Positions 35,120 to 46,948 of a stretch of 64,000 bases of DNA are shown piece after piece; within the stretch, counting starts at the first letter, position 1; each line of letters begins with the position of its first letter. The translations under genes and the position numbers were made by a program. The notes below the pieces were generated by a model, which was given only the letters and a program-made list of their open reading frames with translations, was not told the DNA's origin and did no database searches. The DNA is from Protea cynaroides (Eukaryota > Streptophyta > Magnoliopsida > Proteales > Proteaceae): positions 8,913,363 through 8,977,362 of the forward strand of contig CM053266.1 of assembly GCA_028583415.1 (NCBI GenBank), given 5' to 3'.

Positions 35120-35173
35120 TATCATGACACATTAACCCATGTTAGATTGGGTTAGTAGAATATGGGTCTTACA
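35120..35173 (-). mobile_element. Solo LTR D, right end
   Basis: The last 54 bp of D beyond the second AGACC copy of B. On the minus strand it begins TGTAAGACCCATATTC, the LTR start of this family. TATTG at 35174-35178 is the second half of its target duplication. Confidence 0.75.
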
Positions 35174-35178
35174 TATTG

Positions 35179-36440
35179 GGTAGGCCTTGGATCCATAAGG
35201 AAGGAATATTGACCTCTTCACTACATCAGAAAGTGAAATTCTTGTAGGATGGGGTGGTAGTGATAGTACAGGTTGATTCTGATATGGTCAATGCATTAAC
35301 AGGTTGAGAGAGCAACATAGAGGATAGCACAGGAGTATAGTTGAGTGGGTTTCAGATCAGTTCCATCCTTGCAATAACCATGTCGGAACCCTCAGGTAAG
35401 AATTTCCAATTTGTATTTTATTCTAGGCTTAACATGTCTTATTTCCCAGGAATGGGTCTATAATTGCATCAACAGGGTGACATCAACATGCTTTCGCTAT
35501 TGATAAATGAGCACATATTTGGACTGGGGTATGTTCCTACCCAAGGAGACCTGGAACGGATCAAAAGGAAGCAGAAAAGAGCCGATGAATGATTTGCTCA
35601 AGAAAAAGAAGTACAAAAATAACAAATAATTTTTAGTTTTTTTTACAAGGAAGGGCAACAACAGCAACAGTACATGGCAATAACAGCGGTCTAATCAATA
35701 GTGCAACCAACTCCAGTTTGATGGGCTTTTTAGTGCAAAAGAGATCATACCTTTTAGAACTCTTAATGGATACTTTGTCAAGGAAGGATCAGACTTTTCA
35801 TTTTGTTGCTTTGCAAAGCCATGGTACGATGTGCACCTTTAACAATGAGATCCTAGCTTTGAGATCTTCATTGATAGCGACATTGATTAGGTGGAGATCG
35901 AGCAGATGAGGATTCAGGAGCAGAGGGATGTGGCAAAAGTCCAGAAGGGAATTGTTGGACGTTAGTGGCTTGTTCGATAAGGAGTTTGTTATGACCATCG
36001 CTGGGGAAAGCACAGATGAGGATTCAAATCCATAACAGCTTATCCATCCTTTCGATGGGATTATCCTTAACTGGAGTTATCTAGACCATTTTGTTTTTCT
36101 TAATGAGTTGTGTAACTTGAACAATTTGGTTGTGTCTGGGTCTAGGACAATTAGCTTAGATGAAGCACAATATCATTTTAGTGTTGATTCCATCCTACTT
36201 GGGACATTTCGTCTTGTAGATACTTTTTCTTATAGAAATGAAATGATAGCTTTTGATTAAACAATGTCTTCTTCTTCTTCCATTCTTGTTGCTAACACTA
36301 ACTCGGACTTTGATAACGATGAGAATAATGAACCTTCTCCCGATTTATTGCAATCTATCAAAGCCTCAAAAGAGATGAAAGCTTAACCTATTGCAGAAGA
36401 TTTCAAGCTGATCAACCTGGACACAACAAAAGAGCTTTGA
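35179..36440 (+). pseudogene. pro: Element E protease end and protease-RT spacer, broken
   Basis: Across frames the sequence reads a GRPWIH-type block (35180-35200), then SSLHQKVKF and DGVVVIVQ, which is how Tat proteases end. The spacer to RT includes an acidic-serine stretch (SSSSSILVANTNSDFDNDE, about 36270-36330) and the block TINEDETTCMIKLLKEF just before RT. A 63-codon open frame at 35718-35909 gives no match and looks accidental. Confidence 0.6.
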
Positions 36441-37524
36441 GAGATCAAAGTTGGGGGAACTATTAATGAGGATGAAACTACCTGTATGATTAAGTTGTTA
36501 AAGGAGTTTCATGAAAACTTTGCCTGATCGTACAATGACATACTTGGAATTGACCCTGAAGTGGTCCAACATAGAATTCCCCTGGTACCTAATTCAAAAC
36601 CCCACAAGAAAAAGTTGAGGAGGTTCAGACCTGAGTGGGCTTTGAAGGTCAAGGAAGATATCCAGAAGCAGTTAGAGGTTGGTTTCTTGGAGGTTGCACA
36701 TTATCCAAAATGGTTGGCAATATCATAATCGTTTTGAAGAAAGATGGTAAATTAAGGGTATGTATGGGTTATAGAAATTTAAACAAGGTGAGCCCTAAGG
36801 ACGATTTCCCTCTACCTAAGATTGACTTACTAGTCAACAACACTATAGGATAAGCACTTCTATCTTTCATGGATAGCTTCTCCAGCTAAAATCAGGTAAA
36901 TATGGTGCCAGAAGATATGGAGAAGACTTCATTCACTACAGATTGGGGTGCCTACTGTTACACCATGATGCCATTTGGACTTAAGAATACGAGATTTACT
37001 TACCAAAGGATGGCAACCACAGTCTTACATGACTTAATTCATAAGGAAGTCGACGTGTATGTGGATAATATGATAGTAAGTCGGTCACCAGAGAAGATCA
37101 TTTTACAGCATTGAGGGCTTTGTTTGGAGAATCAGATAGTACCAGTTAAGGCTAAATCCATAGAAGTATGCATTTGGGGTAACATTTGGAAAGATGTTGG
37201 GTCTCTTGGTCAGTAAGAGGGGCATAGAAATTGACCCTACCAAGATTAAAGCTATATCTGAAATGCCTCCTTCACAGATAGAGAAAGAGATCAGAGGATT
37301 CCTGGGAAGGGTGCAATACACAAATAAGTTCATTGAGCACTTAATAGCCATTTGCAAACCTATTTTTAAGTTATTGAAGAAGGGTCAATTGAAGACTTGG
37401 AATCCACAGTGCCAACTGGCCTTTGACACAATCAAGGCGTATCTGACCAACCTACCAATTTTGGTTCCTCCGGCCCTTGGGAGACCACTTCTGTTGCATC
37501 TGCCTATTCTAGGTGAATCAATGG
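36441..37524 (+). pseudogene. pol: Element E reverse transcriptase and start of RNase H, broken
   Basis: RT of the Tat type: HRIPLVPNSKPHKKKLRRFR, QLEVGFLEVAHYPKWLANI, KKDGKLRVCMGYRNLNKVSP, DDFPLPKIDLLV, YCYTMMPFGLKN and the polymerase site VDVYVDNMIVS. There the second Asp of YVDD is Asn. Stops lie near 36415, 36526 and 36850. From 37280 the connection/RNase H start is readable (EIRGFLGRVQYTNKFI, then PIFKLLKKGQ and LPILVPPALGRPLLLHL). The gene is cut at 37524 by solo LTR F. Confidence 0.8.
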
Positions 37525-37815
37525 TGTAACACCCACTTGGAAATCCTCACGATTCGGATATCTCCATACAGGGTCTTACTGTGCTAACCCTTGGAACTCT
37601 GTCTTGGAACCCTACATATGGTGTGGGTTAGCCCTTTAGGTCACTTAGGAGCACTAGATATATGGGAGTAAGTACTTGAACCCTAGGAAACATCACCATC
37701 AAATTTGACCCATGAAACTAGGCCCATATATGCTTTAAGTCCAACAGGAGGAACGTTCTTCCGCTTAACTTTTATTGATAGAGCAAAAATAGGACACACT
37801 CTTTCTCCATGAGTC

Positions 37816-37824
37816 CTATAAAAA
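37816..37824 (+). promoter_or_regulatory. TATA box of solo LTR F
   Basis: CTATAAAAA about 290 bp after the LTR start, the position of the TATA boxes in the other LTRs. Confidence 0.55.
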
Positions 37825-39034
37825 GAGGGCTCACTCTGCTTTTACCTCTCTTGTTGAACCGTAGGAGAGTAAGAGTGCTTAGGAGAGAGGCCTTGGAACT
37901 CAAGCTTGAAACTCAAGCCCAAGAATCGATCTTCCTTGAGGTAGGTCTTCATCCTTCCTTCCTCTTCTATTCTTGTAAGGATGTAGGCTTGAGACCATAG
38001 TGGAAGCTCACTATGATGGCCTCCATGAATGGAGATCGAACCTTGACCTAGAAGCTTAGGTTTTCACCCTCTCCGTGAATGAAGATGATAATGGAGACTA
38101 AATGGCTCCCATTGTACTCAATAGGGGTAAGTTTATGTTTTCCACCATTTAGAGTGAAGGAAACCATGGTGGAAAACCTTCCCCAAAGAAGAAAACTCTC
38201 TCTGGTTCGTGTTTGGCTTCTGGGCTGAAATCGAAGCACAAACCAGTAGATTGGTAGTGGCCCTAATACCAGTTGACTCACTACCAGTCTACCGCTAGGA
38301 CAAATACTTAATTCATTAGACTAAGTAATATCTGGTGCCACCTTAACCGGTATCACATGATCCGAAGAACCACCCATAGGGTGCATCACACCGGTTATGT
38401 GTATGGCACCGTCTGGTCGTGCATCCGCGTAAGCTTAATTACAAGCAGAGCCATTGCTGGATGACCAATCACCTGGCCTAGCTTTCGAATGACCAACTAA
38501 AATCCCACTAATGTAAACAGTATATAAAGCGGATGACCAACCAGATGAACAATCATCCGATCTGTCTTTCGATTTAGTATACATAAGAAACGGCTAAGTG
38601 TTAACTGGCACTACGTACTAGTGGAACGCCCAACTAGTTCTATTTATCGGTTTAGTCTGTATTGACTTATAAGCCTAGAAATGATTAGGAAGACTATCCT
38701 CTCGGTTCCTAGCCTTCCTTGGGACCCACGCATAGACTATAGGACTTATATATGATGGTTTAAAATATGTTCACCAACCTGATGAAGCTTATTTAACTAA
38801 TTAGGTAAAATACTACAGGTAGTAGATGAAGCCTTCTGCAGGCTTCAAGGTTCAATAGCGCCATTGGTATTTGCAGGTAAGGGGTCGGTTCATGTAGAGT
38901 TTGAACATGTGTTTGTTGTGTGTTTATTGTTGTTTTTCTTTTATAATATGTCATCTAATGAAATATATATAACTGTTCATGTATTTTCATATAACTATAA
39001 CTATGTATGTTAAGAGTTGTTATTACCTTGCTAG

Positions 39035-39440
39035 AGGTATGGTGAACCATGGGAGTGGGGTTCCAGGGTCTCTACAAGGGGATAGTTATTGATGTTGTTG
39101 TGTGCATAACCATGTATAATGGTAAGTGTGACGTATAGGAGTATGGGCATACGTACACGGTGATTCATGGGAGTGGGGTCTGGGATTCACCGTTGGGATG
39201 CCACCCATGTATAGTGGTTCATATAACGAGTGACCTAATGAATCACGTTGGGAATGGTTGTACCTTAGTAGAGGCATAACAAACCATGGGAGTGGGGAGT
39301 TGGGGTTTTCTGCTGGGTGCAGTCTTTGTTGAGACCATGTATGATGGGTGTGTATAGTACGGGAGTACAATACACGTGCCATGTTGGCACTCTATGCTCT
39401 AGTGGGGACACGGTCAGTCCATGAGAGTGGAATGGAGATT
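39035..39440 (+). repeat. Repeats of about 110-130 bp in F with a CCATGGGAGTGGGG core
   Basis: CATGGGAGTGGGG occurs at 39048, 39176 and 39285, and a weaker CATGAGAGTGGAATGG near 39420. Each is followed by a G/T-rich stretch and a phrase on the pattern CATGTATARTGGT or CATGTATGATGGG. These are diverged tandem blocks inside the LTR. Confidence 0.6.
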
Positions 39441-39530
39441 TGTGCTGGGGTGTAACCCTATTAATAATATGCTCATGCATCATGCATCAACTTGGCCAAA
39501 TGACTTAAGCTTTAGTGAGGGGAACTAAGA

Positions 39531-39650
39531 GGCGGTGGGGTATGGGGTACTCAAGCGGTGAGGTACGGGTACATACTCAGGTGGTGGGGTACGGGTATAT
39601 GCTCAGGCAGTGGGATACAGGGCACAGCTCAGGCGGTGGGGTACAAGGCA
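39531..39650 (+). repeat. Minisatellite in F (unit about 26 bp, five copies)
   Basis: Units follow the pattern GGCGGTGGGGTACGGGTA then YAYRCTCA, starting near 39531, 39554, 39580, 39606 and 39632. The G-rich strand is the plus strand. Confidence 0.7.
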
Positions 39651-40348
39651 AGATCCTCGCTAGGGTACAGGCCGACCATGATTTGTATATACACTTGTAT
39701 GACACTCACAATTACTTGTTATTTGCTTCTGTACTGCATTCATAAATTGTTGCATAAGATTGCTTTGGATACCTGACTTCTCACTGAGTTGGGATGTGAG
39801 CTCACCCCTCGTTATCGAATTTCTTTTAGCTTTGATTGCAGGTAATTATTCTGCTACTGCAGTCATGGACCCTGTTGAAGATGAGGGCACTTCATTTGGT
39901 GGGGTTCCTCTAAGAGACCATGTCAAGGGCTGTACCTATAAGGATTACATCTACGAGACCTAAGTCAACTCCTTGATTCTATTGATTTTTCTATTTTTGG
40001 ATAGATGATGGTTTGATCTATCTACAAGAATATATTCAGATTTATTCTAGTTATTGGAAGGGAATGTATGTAACAGTAAAGATATTGTGAAACAGTTGTA
40101 ATGAATAATAGATTTATGATATTAAAGTATTATTAGTTGGCATCTTGTTCTTTATTATAATTTCTGCTGTAACTCTGATATTTCGTTGTAAATTATTATT
40201 ATTATCTACTATTGATTATGGTGGATATTGTGTGTATAGACTGTGGGGTTTGCTAGAAGATTTGGTTGTCAATCATTGAAAGATTCGGGTTGTCTCGTGG
40301 ATGACTCAGATATCATGTCCGATCCCCAAAATGGGCTGTGACAGATGG

Positions 40349-41160
40349 GGTCGATTATCGCCCTACATTATGAAGATGGATGAATAGAAATGGTTGTGTA
40401 TTATCTGAGCAAAAAGTTTACAGGCTACATTGGTAATTACATCCCTTTGGAGAAAACATGCGCTACATTGATTTGGGTAATGAAGATGTTGAAACACTAC
40501 ACGTTGTCATACCCTATCATTTTGATCTCTCACATAGATTCGATCATTGAAAGAATTAACTGAAAGCCAGCCTTAACTGAAAGAATTACTCCTTTCTGAA
40601 TTTGACATCATGTACATAAATCAAAAGTCAATTAAGAAAAGTGTAATTGTTGAACACTTGTCGTCACTCTCGGTTGAAGGTAATTTCAAACAATTGAAGG
40701 TTGTGATTCCTGTAGAAGAAGTCTCCATTGTCTAGCAGGAAGTGGAGGACGATACTTGGGTGATGTTCTTTGATGTGCAGCAAATCATAGAGGATGTTGG
40801 GGTATTCTTGGTTGATCCTGATGGTGTCTTCGAACCTTTGTATTTTCATTTAGATTTTAATTGCACCAACAACATAGCAAAATATGAGGCTTGTGTGCGA
40901 GGACTAAGAGTGGCATTGGCCATTGGTGTATAGAAACTAAAGGTGTATGAAGATTCTTCCATTATCATTTACCAAGTTAAGGAAGTCTGGAAATCAAGGG
41001 ATGAGAAACTCGAGCCGTACAAGTAGTGGGCACAAGTTTGGCTCGTAAGTTCACAGAGATAAAATTTGATTACTTCCCACGAGATACAAACAAATATTCT
41101 GACGCTCTAGCAACCTTAGCGTCAATGATTGGGGATGATTCAAATGAGAAGATGTAACCA
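40349..41160 (+). pseudogene. pol: Element E RNase H end and second, archaeal-type RNase H, broken
   Basis: The first RNase H ends with VVYYLSKKFTGYIGNYIPLEKTC-like sequence (40390-40450). A second RNase H follows at about 40750-41130: TWVMFFDVQQ with the first Asp, NNIAKYEACVRGLRVAL with the Glu, KVYEDSSIII with Asp, and DTNKYSDALATLAS with the last Asp. A second RNase H of this kind is a known hallmark of Tat elements. The four acidic residues can be read, but stops and frameshifts (near 40932 and 41025) break the gene. Confidence 0.75.
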
Positions 41161-42449
41161 TTGATAATTGAACAGAAAGTACAACTTGCTTACATGGATG
41201 AAGAGGTCAATGCACTGATAGCAAAATGGTCGACCTTGGTTCGGGTTTAATGTGGACTTTATTAAGGAGGCCAAATATCCTATTGATGCCAGACCTGAGG
41301 AGGTATGCCACCCAGTTCATACTATGAGAAGGAATTCTATACAGGAGGTCCTATGACAGGGTGCAGTTGGTCTATGTCTACGATGAATAGACTCAGAACA
41401 TCATCGAATAGATTCATGAAGGGATATATGGACCCCACATGAATGCCAGGATGCTTGCTAAGAAGATACTGTGCTTGGGGTATTATTGGAATACAACAGA
41501 GGCAGACTATGTTGACTTCGTGACGAAATCTCATAAGTGCTAGATTTTTGCCAATCTTATCAATGTAGTGCCCATAAAGCTGCACACCTTAAGTTTCCCA
41601 TGGCCGTTTTCAACATAAAGTATAGAAGTAATTGACAAAAACAATCCTAAAGCATCTAATAGGCACGAGTTTATCCTGGTGGCTATTGATTACTTTACAA
41701 AGTGGGTGGAAGCTCAGTCATATGCCAAGAACACGACAAATAAAGTGGCTAAATTCTTGCAAGAGTTCATCATTTGTCGGCACATCATGCCTCACAATTT
41801 GATATCTGATCAAGGTACACATTTCAGGGGTTAGGTGGAATACTTGTGTGATAATATCAAACAGCACAGATCCTTTCTTTATTATCCACAGACAAATGGG
41901 TCAGTCGAAGCAGCGAACAAGAATGTCAAGGTTATTTTGCAAAAGATGGCACAGACTGGGCAGATAAACTCCCTTTTGCTTTATGGGCCTACCGCACATC
42001 GGTCATGATATCTACAAGAGCAACCCCATACTCTTTGATTTATGGCGTGCAGGTTGTTTTCCCTATTGAGTTGTAAGTCCCTTCCTTGAGGACCCTTATG
42101 GAATCTAAGATCTCTAAGGCCAAATGGAGGTGAGCAAGATATATAGAACTGAATTTCATTGACGAGAGAAGGATGAAAGCAGTGAATAATTTGAAGAAGT
42201 ATCAGTAGAGGATAGTTGCTACCTTCAATAAGAGGGTACACCCTCATCATTTGGCTATTGAAGATTTGGTTCTAAAAGAGTAAAGGGCTCTCGCACACGA
42301 TCCTACGGGTAAGTTCCGTCTAAATTGGAATGGACCTTTCATCGTCAAAGAAATTATACTAGGCAAGGCTATTCGGTTGACCAACCTTGATGGCGAAGAG
42401 TTGCAATATTTGAAAATTTTGGATCAGGTGAAGAAGTACTACCTGTAGC
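41161..42449 (+). pseudogene. int: Element E integrase, broken
   Basis: Zinc domain traces are GPHMNARMLAKKI, YYWNTTEADYVDFV and SHKC (41430-41540). The core shows VAIDYFTKWVEAQSYA with the first Asp (41680-41720), LISDQGTHFRG with the second (41800-41830) and YPQTNGSVEAANKNVK with Glu (41885-41930). The C-terminus resembles Tat integrases (FRLNWNGPFIVKEI, then QVKKYYL at 42428-42448). At least four frameshifts and many stops are present. There is no chromodomain. Confidence 0.8.
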
Positions 42450-43225
42450 TCCATCTCTCAAAAAGAAAAAAAATAAAAAAAAAGAGAAAAAAAAAGAAAA
42501 ACAGAATAAATATCATAAAAAAAGAAGAGAGGTGCACTTCCATGGTCTTTAATAGCCTTGGACCTCTTGATCTGATCGGGCTTATTCTCTGCCCAGTGGT
42601 TGCATCTTCTCATCATTACCAGGGAAAGGAATCTTTCCTCATGGTTAAAACTCTTCTCCTATTCATCAATCCAATGGTTTCCCAGAGTTTACATCATTAG
42701 CCTCCTTCCTTTATGAGCTGATTTACATGACATTGTCTCTCCTGAGCAAGTCATTCTACATATTTTGATTCTTTAACTCTGAAAGGAATTCATTTAACAT
42801 CCATTCATTCGGCGATGTCCAAAATTTCAATGGTCCCTCTTTCTTTGCCAATAAAGTGGCATCTTCTCTCAAGATCGTCCACTTTACGCAAATAACCAAA
42901 AGATCCTCCCATGGTGAACCATGTGGACAGTTTCTTATCAGCCTACCTTCATTTTCATTGTGTTTCAGCGAACATAGAGTTTTGAGTTTAGATATGGTTA
43001 AAGTTTGTATTAAAGTCATACATGATTTATTAAGATATATTCAAATTGCATGTCTACACGCTTTTAACTGGGAAATTTCTTGATTGTATCATTGATTTAC
43101 TGTAGGTTTGAACCCTCCAATCACTACTTTTGTAACGTGCAAGACTTGCTTGTTATATCACAGTCACTTGCGAACATGACCAAACTCTGAGAAGGTGGAG
43201 CAGCTATATACACCTCACTAATTCT
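42450..43225 (+). other. Non-coding spacer of E after integrase
   Basis: It begins with an A-rich run (about 42467-42520) and continues as pyrimidine-rich AT sequence. Open frames here have no recognisable content. Confidence 0.5.
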
Positions 43226-44420
43226 CACCCTTGGAAATCTTACATTTGGATGCTTTACTTCATTTAATGGCCGTAAAACTCCATCTGAATTTCTTGGAGG
43301 CTGAAATTAAATGTTTGGACCCCATCATTCACATATCTAAATTCATCAAAGTGGAAATGTGCCCTACCGTCAAAGAGTTCAGGTCATGCTTGATTTACCC
43401 CATGAGGCAAGGGATTTTCAAGCCACAAATCGAAAAGGATTATTCTTGAGCAATACCAGAGTTCATCAAATGGACCAAGAAATAAATGGATTTGTTTACA
43501 AAGAATTGTCAGTTGGACATAAAGGCAATGGTCAAATCCTATGCTAGGAAGGACCCTACGACTAGTGGTGGGAAAGAACAGAGGGATTGTGTGTGTCTTT
43601 TCTACATCATTGCATGAACTCTCCTATACAGTTATCAAAGGACCGATCCTCTAGTAATCATAGACTTCATTGAGAATACAAAGCAAGGGTTAGACGCCAT
43701 ACCTACGGTTTTGGCATAAACATTGAGAGCATTGGATCTCATGGTTGGTCGAGTCGGGCGTTTTGAGCTGAATAAATTTGGAGGGTCACCATATCTGCTC
43801 CAATATTGGTTGATGAAAAGATTGGGTCTGTTAGCAGAGCTACAAGTACTTGTTTTCACTCGTTACCATTATACGAGAAGGACTATCGTAACTGCTTTTT
43901 ATGAAGAAATAGATTGGCCAAGATGCCTGAGCTCGTGACAGTGACAGATGTTAGATGAAAGTGTCATTGGTGGATCAAGAACAAGTTTGTCTAGCACACA
44001 CACAACAGTGTTCAGATCATAGGTCTCACTCATTCGACATTATACTCTCCAGCTTTGTTGTATCAACAATTGCGTCTACCATCGCATGTTGCTGAAGATT
44101 AACCTAATCCCGTGCCTCTGGAAGAGTCGACATTTCAATTGGTGGATAAGATCGTTGATGACTAGAATGCCAGAGCTTTCCAAACCTGGGCTAAGCCTCA
44201 TTTAGTTCGACGAGTAGCCACTCTTAGGGTTTTATAGCAATTACTTAGTTTTACATTCCCTCCCCCTGGGCAACAGTCAAATATGCTTATTTCGGATAGT
44301 GTTCATTTGCCAAGATGAAGTTTGTATTTATTTGCATCAATGTGTTTAGGATTACAGTGCTACGTACATGTTCGAGTCCATTATCCTGTAATTGGTAAGA
44401 TTGACCCTATTAATCTATGT
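43226..44420 (+). pseudogene. Additional ORF of E between integrase and 3' LTR, broken
   Basis: Readable pieces in order are LEILHLDALLHLMAVKLHL, CPTVKEFRSCLIYP, IPEFIKWTKK, GKEQRDCVCLFYI, YSYQRTDPLVIIDFIENTK, GLDAIPTVLA, TLRALDLMVGRVGRFELNKF and GSPYLLQYWLMKRLGLL. The PTV-EEF start, the IP-TVLA-TLRAL segment and the W-rich end resemble the plant retroelement-linked DUF7745-type proteins of Tat elements. That assignment is by eye and uncertain. Tat elements often have one extra ORF of unknown role; here it is on the coding strand. Stops at about 43447, 43483, 43616 and 43718, plus frameshifts, break it. Confidence 0.5.
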
Positions 44421-44586
44421 TTTGTGTGGTGTATTGACAATTACAGGTTTTGGCCCAGCTGTGGCTATCTAGCTTATTTATTAGCTTTGTGACTTGTATT
44501 GACGGTGTTGTGCCAACGGGCCATCGCTCAGGAAAGCTCACCCTTTTTAGATATGTCTTGGCTATAGATTATCAAGAGAATTTATC

Positions 44587-46924
44587 TGTCACACCCCAAT
44601 TCTGCACTATTCAGAATGGTCTGATTAACCGCCAATAAATCAACGGTTCAACTAGGATCTCGAATAGGCTGTGTCCATTTGCTTAAACCATACACATCCA
44701 CAACCATAATCAGAGTAGAAAAACAATACCGGAAGTCTTATATATAAAATGAACTGAGAATTCTAAGAGTGATAACATAAATAAAATATCCAATTATCTT
44801 TCATTGACTAAGACATAAGTAACTAAAATAATCAATTACATTTTCTGTAAAATCTAAACAAATCTAATAAAAAACGCATCAGTTGCATTCGCATGACGAT
44901 TCATGCAACTCCATCATAACTTCAGCATCCATCGTCGCAGCATGTCCGTACATAGGAGCATTTATATAATCTTCTACAGTCATACCTGTATCATCAACTA
45001 AAAACATTCGACGTCGAAAGGGTGAGCACACATCACGGCTCAATGAGCAAACAAAACAATGCAACAAACATATGCATGCATTTAATTCATATCTTTGGTC
45101 TGGTTCATAAGTTTGCAATGTGCTATAGAAAGGATAGAAAGGATAGGTGGCCGCTGTACCTCTATACACGAATGTGTGGAACCGCCCAATAGATCAAACA
45201 CCATTGCCGCCCCCACATGCACCCACCATGGAATAGAGATAGAGCTAAAGTGATTACGATCGCACCGCATCACACTTCCCCTGATGCTCTACCCATACCA
45301 ACACGTAAGCCCTTGTTGGTGAGGGCTTGCAAACTGGGCTCGTAACTAACCAATCCTAATGTCAAACAGTGTATCCAAGGTCTCACCCCAGCATCCCATA
45401 ATACATCCATAGAGATAGAGCTAAGGCCCCCCGACAGGGTCAGAGACTACACGGTCCGAGACCACCTCCCCTGATGCCCTACGACATAATAGTTCTGCTA
45501 AGGTAATGGCGATACGATGATGCTAGTGGACAAGACTTGAGTAGAGATAGAGCTAGAGTCTACTGACCAGGATGAACCACAGTATCATGTCCTTCCCCAG
45601 ATGCTCTACTCGCATCAAGTACAATAACCACACACATACATTTACATGCCTATTCCTAGCATCATCATCATCATCATGTTATAATAAACGAAATTAAATA
45701 TGCATGAACAGTAATAACAGGAATAGTGGATGAGATGTGATATGCACATTACAATCATATAAGCATAGAATCATTCATAATATTTGACTCAATAAACGAA
45801 AACAGTTTATTATTAGCCAATTAGTTTAGGTCTTGTTCCCTCACCTTTGATTGAGTGTAGATCATCGTTCAAGCTTTATGAATCATTTTTAAATCACTAG
45901 AAAGGCCTAACAAGTCGATAGATTTTAATTAGAACTAATTTAAAAAAAATAGACTAACTGGAATCGTAGGGTCGCAGGTAGGGTAGCACCTAGGGTAGCA
46001 GTTTCTGCGACCCTGGGGTGTAGGGTCGGATGTGGGGTCGAATACCATTCAACCCTACGTGCGACCACACCCTCCCTGGGTCTTCCTGAGGGCATGTGGT
46101 CGATCATGTGGTCTCGTAGGGTCGGTTATCATTCGACCCTACGTGCGACCACACGTATTCTGAGTCGACCTTTCATTCTAAAGTCCATTCTTTCATGTTT
46201 TGATCCTTTGGCTTACTTTCATGGTCCATTCTAAGAATGTTCTATGGCTCAAAACTCTAAGTTTTACACTATTCATTGTACATAACAATTTCCTCCATGG
46301 AAACTATTAGAACTTGTCCATGGATGGATGATTTGGGTTCCTCCTAATCCTATGTTCTTCATAACTATTTAAGGATCTCTTATTCATGTAAGGAATTAGG
46401 TTCATACCTTTATTCAGAGGTTTCTTTGAAGTTTCCTTCTCTTCCTTAGTCTACTTCTTCAAGTTTCCTTCTCTTATTCTCTTCCTTCTCTTTCTCTTTC
46501 TCCCACTTTCAATTAGGGTTGTAAAGGAGTGAAAGAGGCTAAGGGACGTCCTATTTATAGAGAAAAACCCTCCATAATAAGTCCCAATGAGTTTAGGAAA
46601 GATCCCCTTGGAATTAGTAAAGTTTCTTAATTTCTGGTTTCTGTCTATCATCGTAGGGTCGGACGTAGGGTTGCAGGATCTGTCGACCCTACACCTTCCT
46701 AGTCATGTGACCCTACGACTTGAAAGTCATGGTTGGACTTCTGTTGAGGTGGGGTCGACCCTACCTATTTAGGCATGCGACCCTACCCTCACATTTACTA
46801 TTTTTTGGGTTAGAATCATACATGGTCCTGTGGTTTCCTCACGCACTTGGTCCACTTGGCTCGACCATGATAGGTATACCTCGTACAAGGTGGTAAGACC
46901 GGTTAGTTCGATACGGGTCTTACA
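44587..46924 (-). repeat. 3' LTR of element H (2338 bp)
   Basis: On the minus strand it starts TGTAAGACCCGTATCG and ends GGGGTGTGACA. The TATA box (CTATAAATAGGACG) is at 46551-46560. GACC motif clusters, mainly GTAGGGTCG/CGACCCTAC, are at 45960-46165 and 46650-46800. AGAGATAGAGCTA blocks are at 45235, 45412 and 45544. Confidence 0.9.
46551..46560 (-). promoter_or_regulatory. TATA box of the H 3' LTR
   Basis: Minus-strand CTATAAATAG followed by GACGTCCCTTAGCC and CTCTTTCACTCC, as in A and B. Confidence 0.65.
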
Positions 46925-46940
46925 ACTCCCCCCTTCTTAT
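46925..46940 (-). promoter_or_regulatory. Polypurine tract of H
   Basis: Minus-strand AAGAAGGGGGGAGT ends at the first base of the LTR. It is the longest uninterrupted G run among the PPTs of the window. Confidence 0.8.
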
Positions 46941-46948
46941 TAAAAATT

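Larger units (their letters stand above)
37525..40343 (+). mobile_element. Solo LTR F (2819 bp)
   Basis: It starts TGTAACACCC, ends GGGCTGTGACA and is flanked by AATGG (37520-37524) and GATGG (40344-40348), a target duplication with one change. E coding sequence continues directly on both sides. No PBS, PPT or coding region is inside, so it is a solo LTR. TATA-like CCTATAAAAAGAGG is at 37815-37828. A block near 39790-39960 (GGATGTGAGCTCACCCCTCG and following) corresponds to the similar block of the Tekay-like LTRs, so F is probably a distant relative. Confidence 0.8.
10557..44586 (+). mobile_element. Element E: Tat-lineage Ty3/gypsy retrotransposon, interrupted by D/B/C and F
   Basis: The parts of E are 10557-14153, 35179-37524 and 40349-44586. 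They read through the insertions: the protease gene is cut between SFN and the conserved GRPWIH-type block that resumes at 35179, and the RNase H region is cut at 37524 and resumes at 40349. Diagnostic for Tat are the gag sequence, a protease of the EGSALN type, RT with YCYTMMPFGLKN, a second RNase H and an extra ORF after integrase. The element is full of stops and frameshifts and carries the other insertions, so it is the oldest layer here. Its 3' LTR is not in the window. Confidence 0.8.

Noticed and set aside
35718..35909. Open frame in the E spacer as a separate gene
   Set aside because: It is short, not conserved, and lies in the variable spacer between protease and RT of E.
45960..46170. 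CRISPR-like array of GACC repeats
   Set aside because: Motifs are about 9 bp, in both orientations and irregularly spaced, in a plant LTR; no spacers or cas genes.
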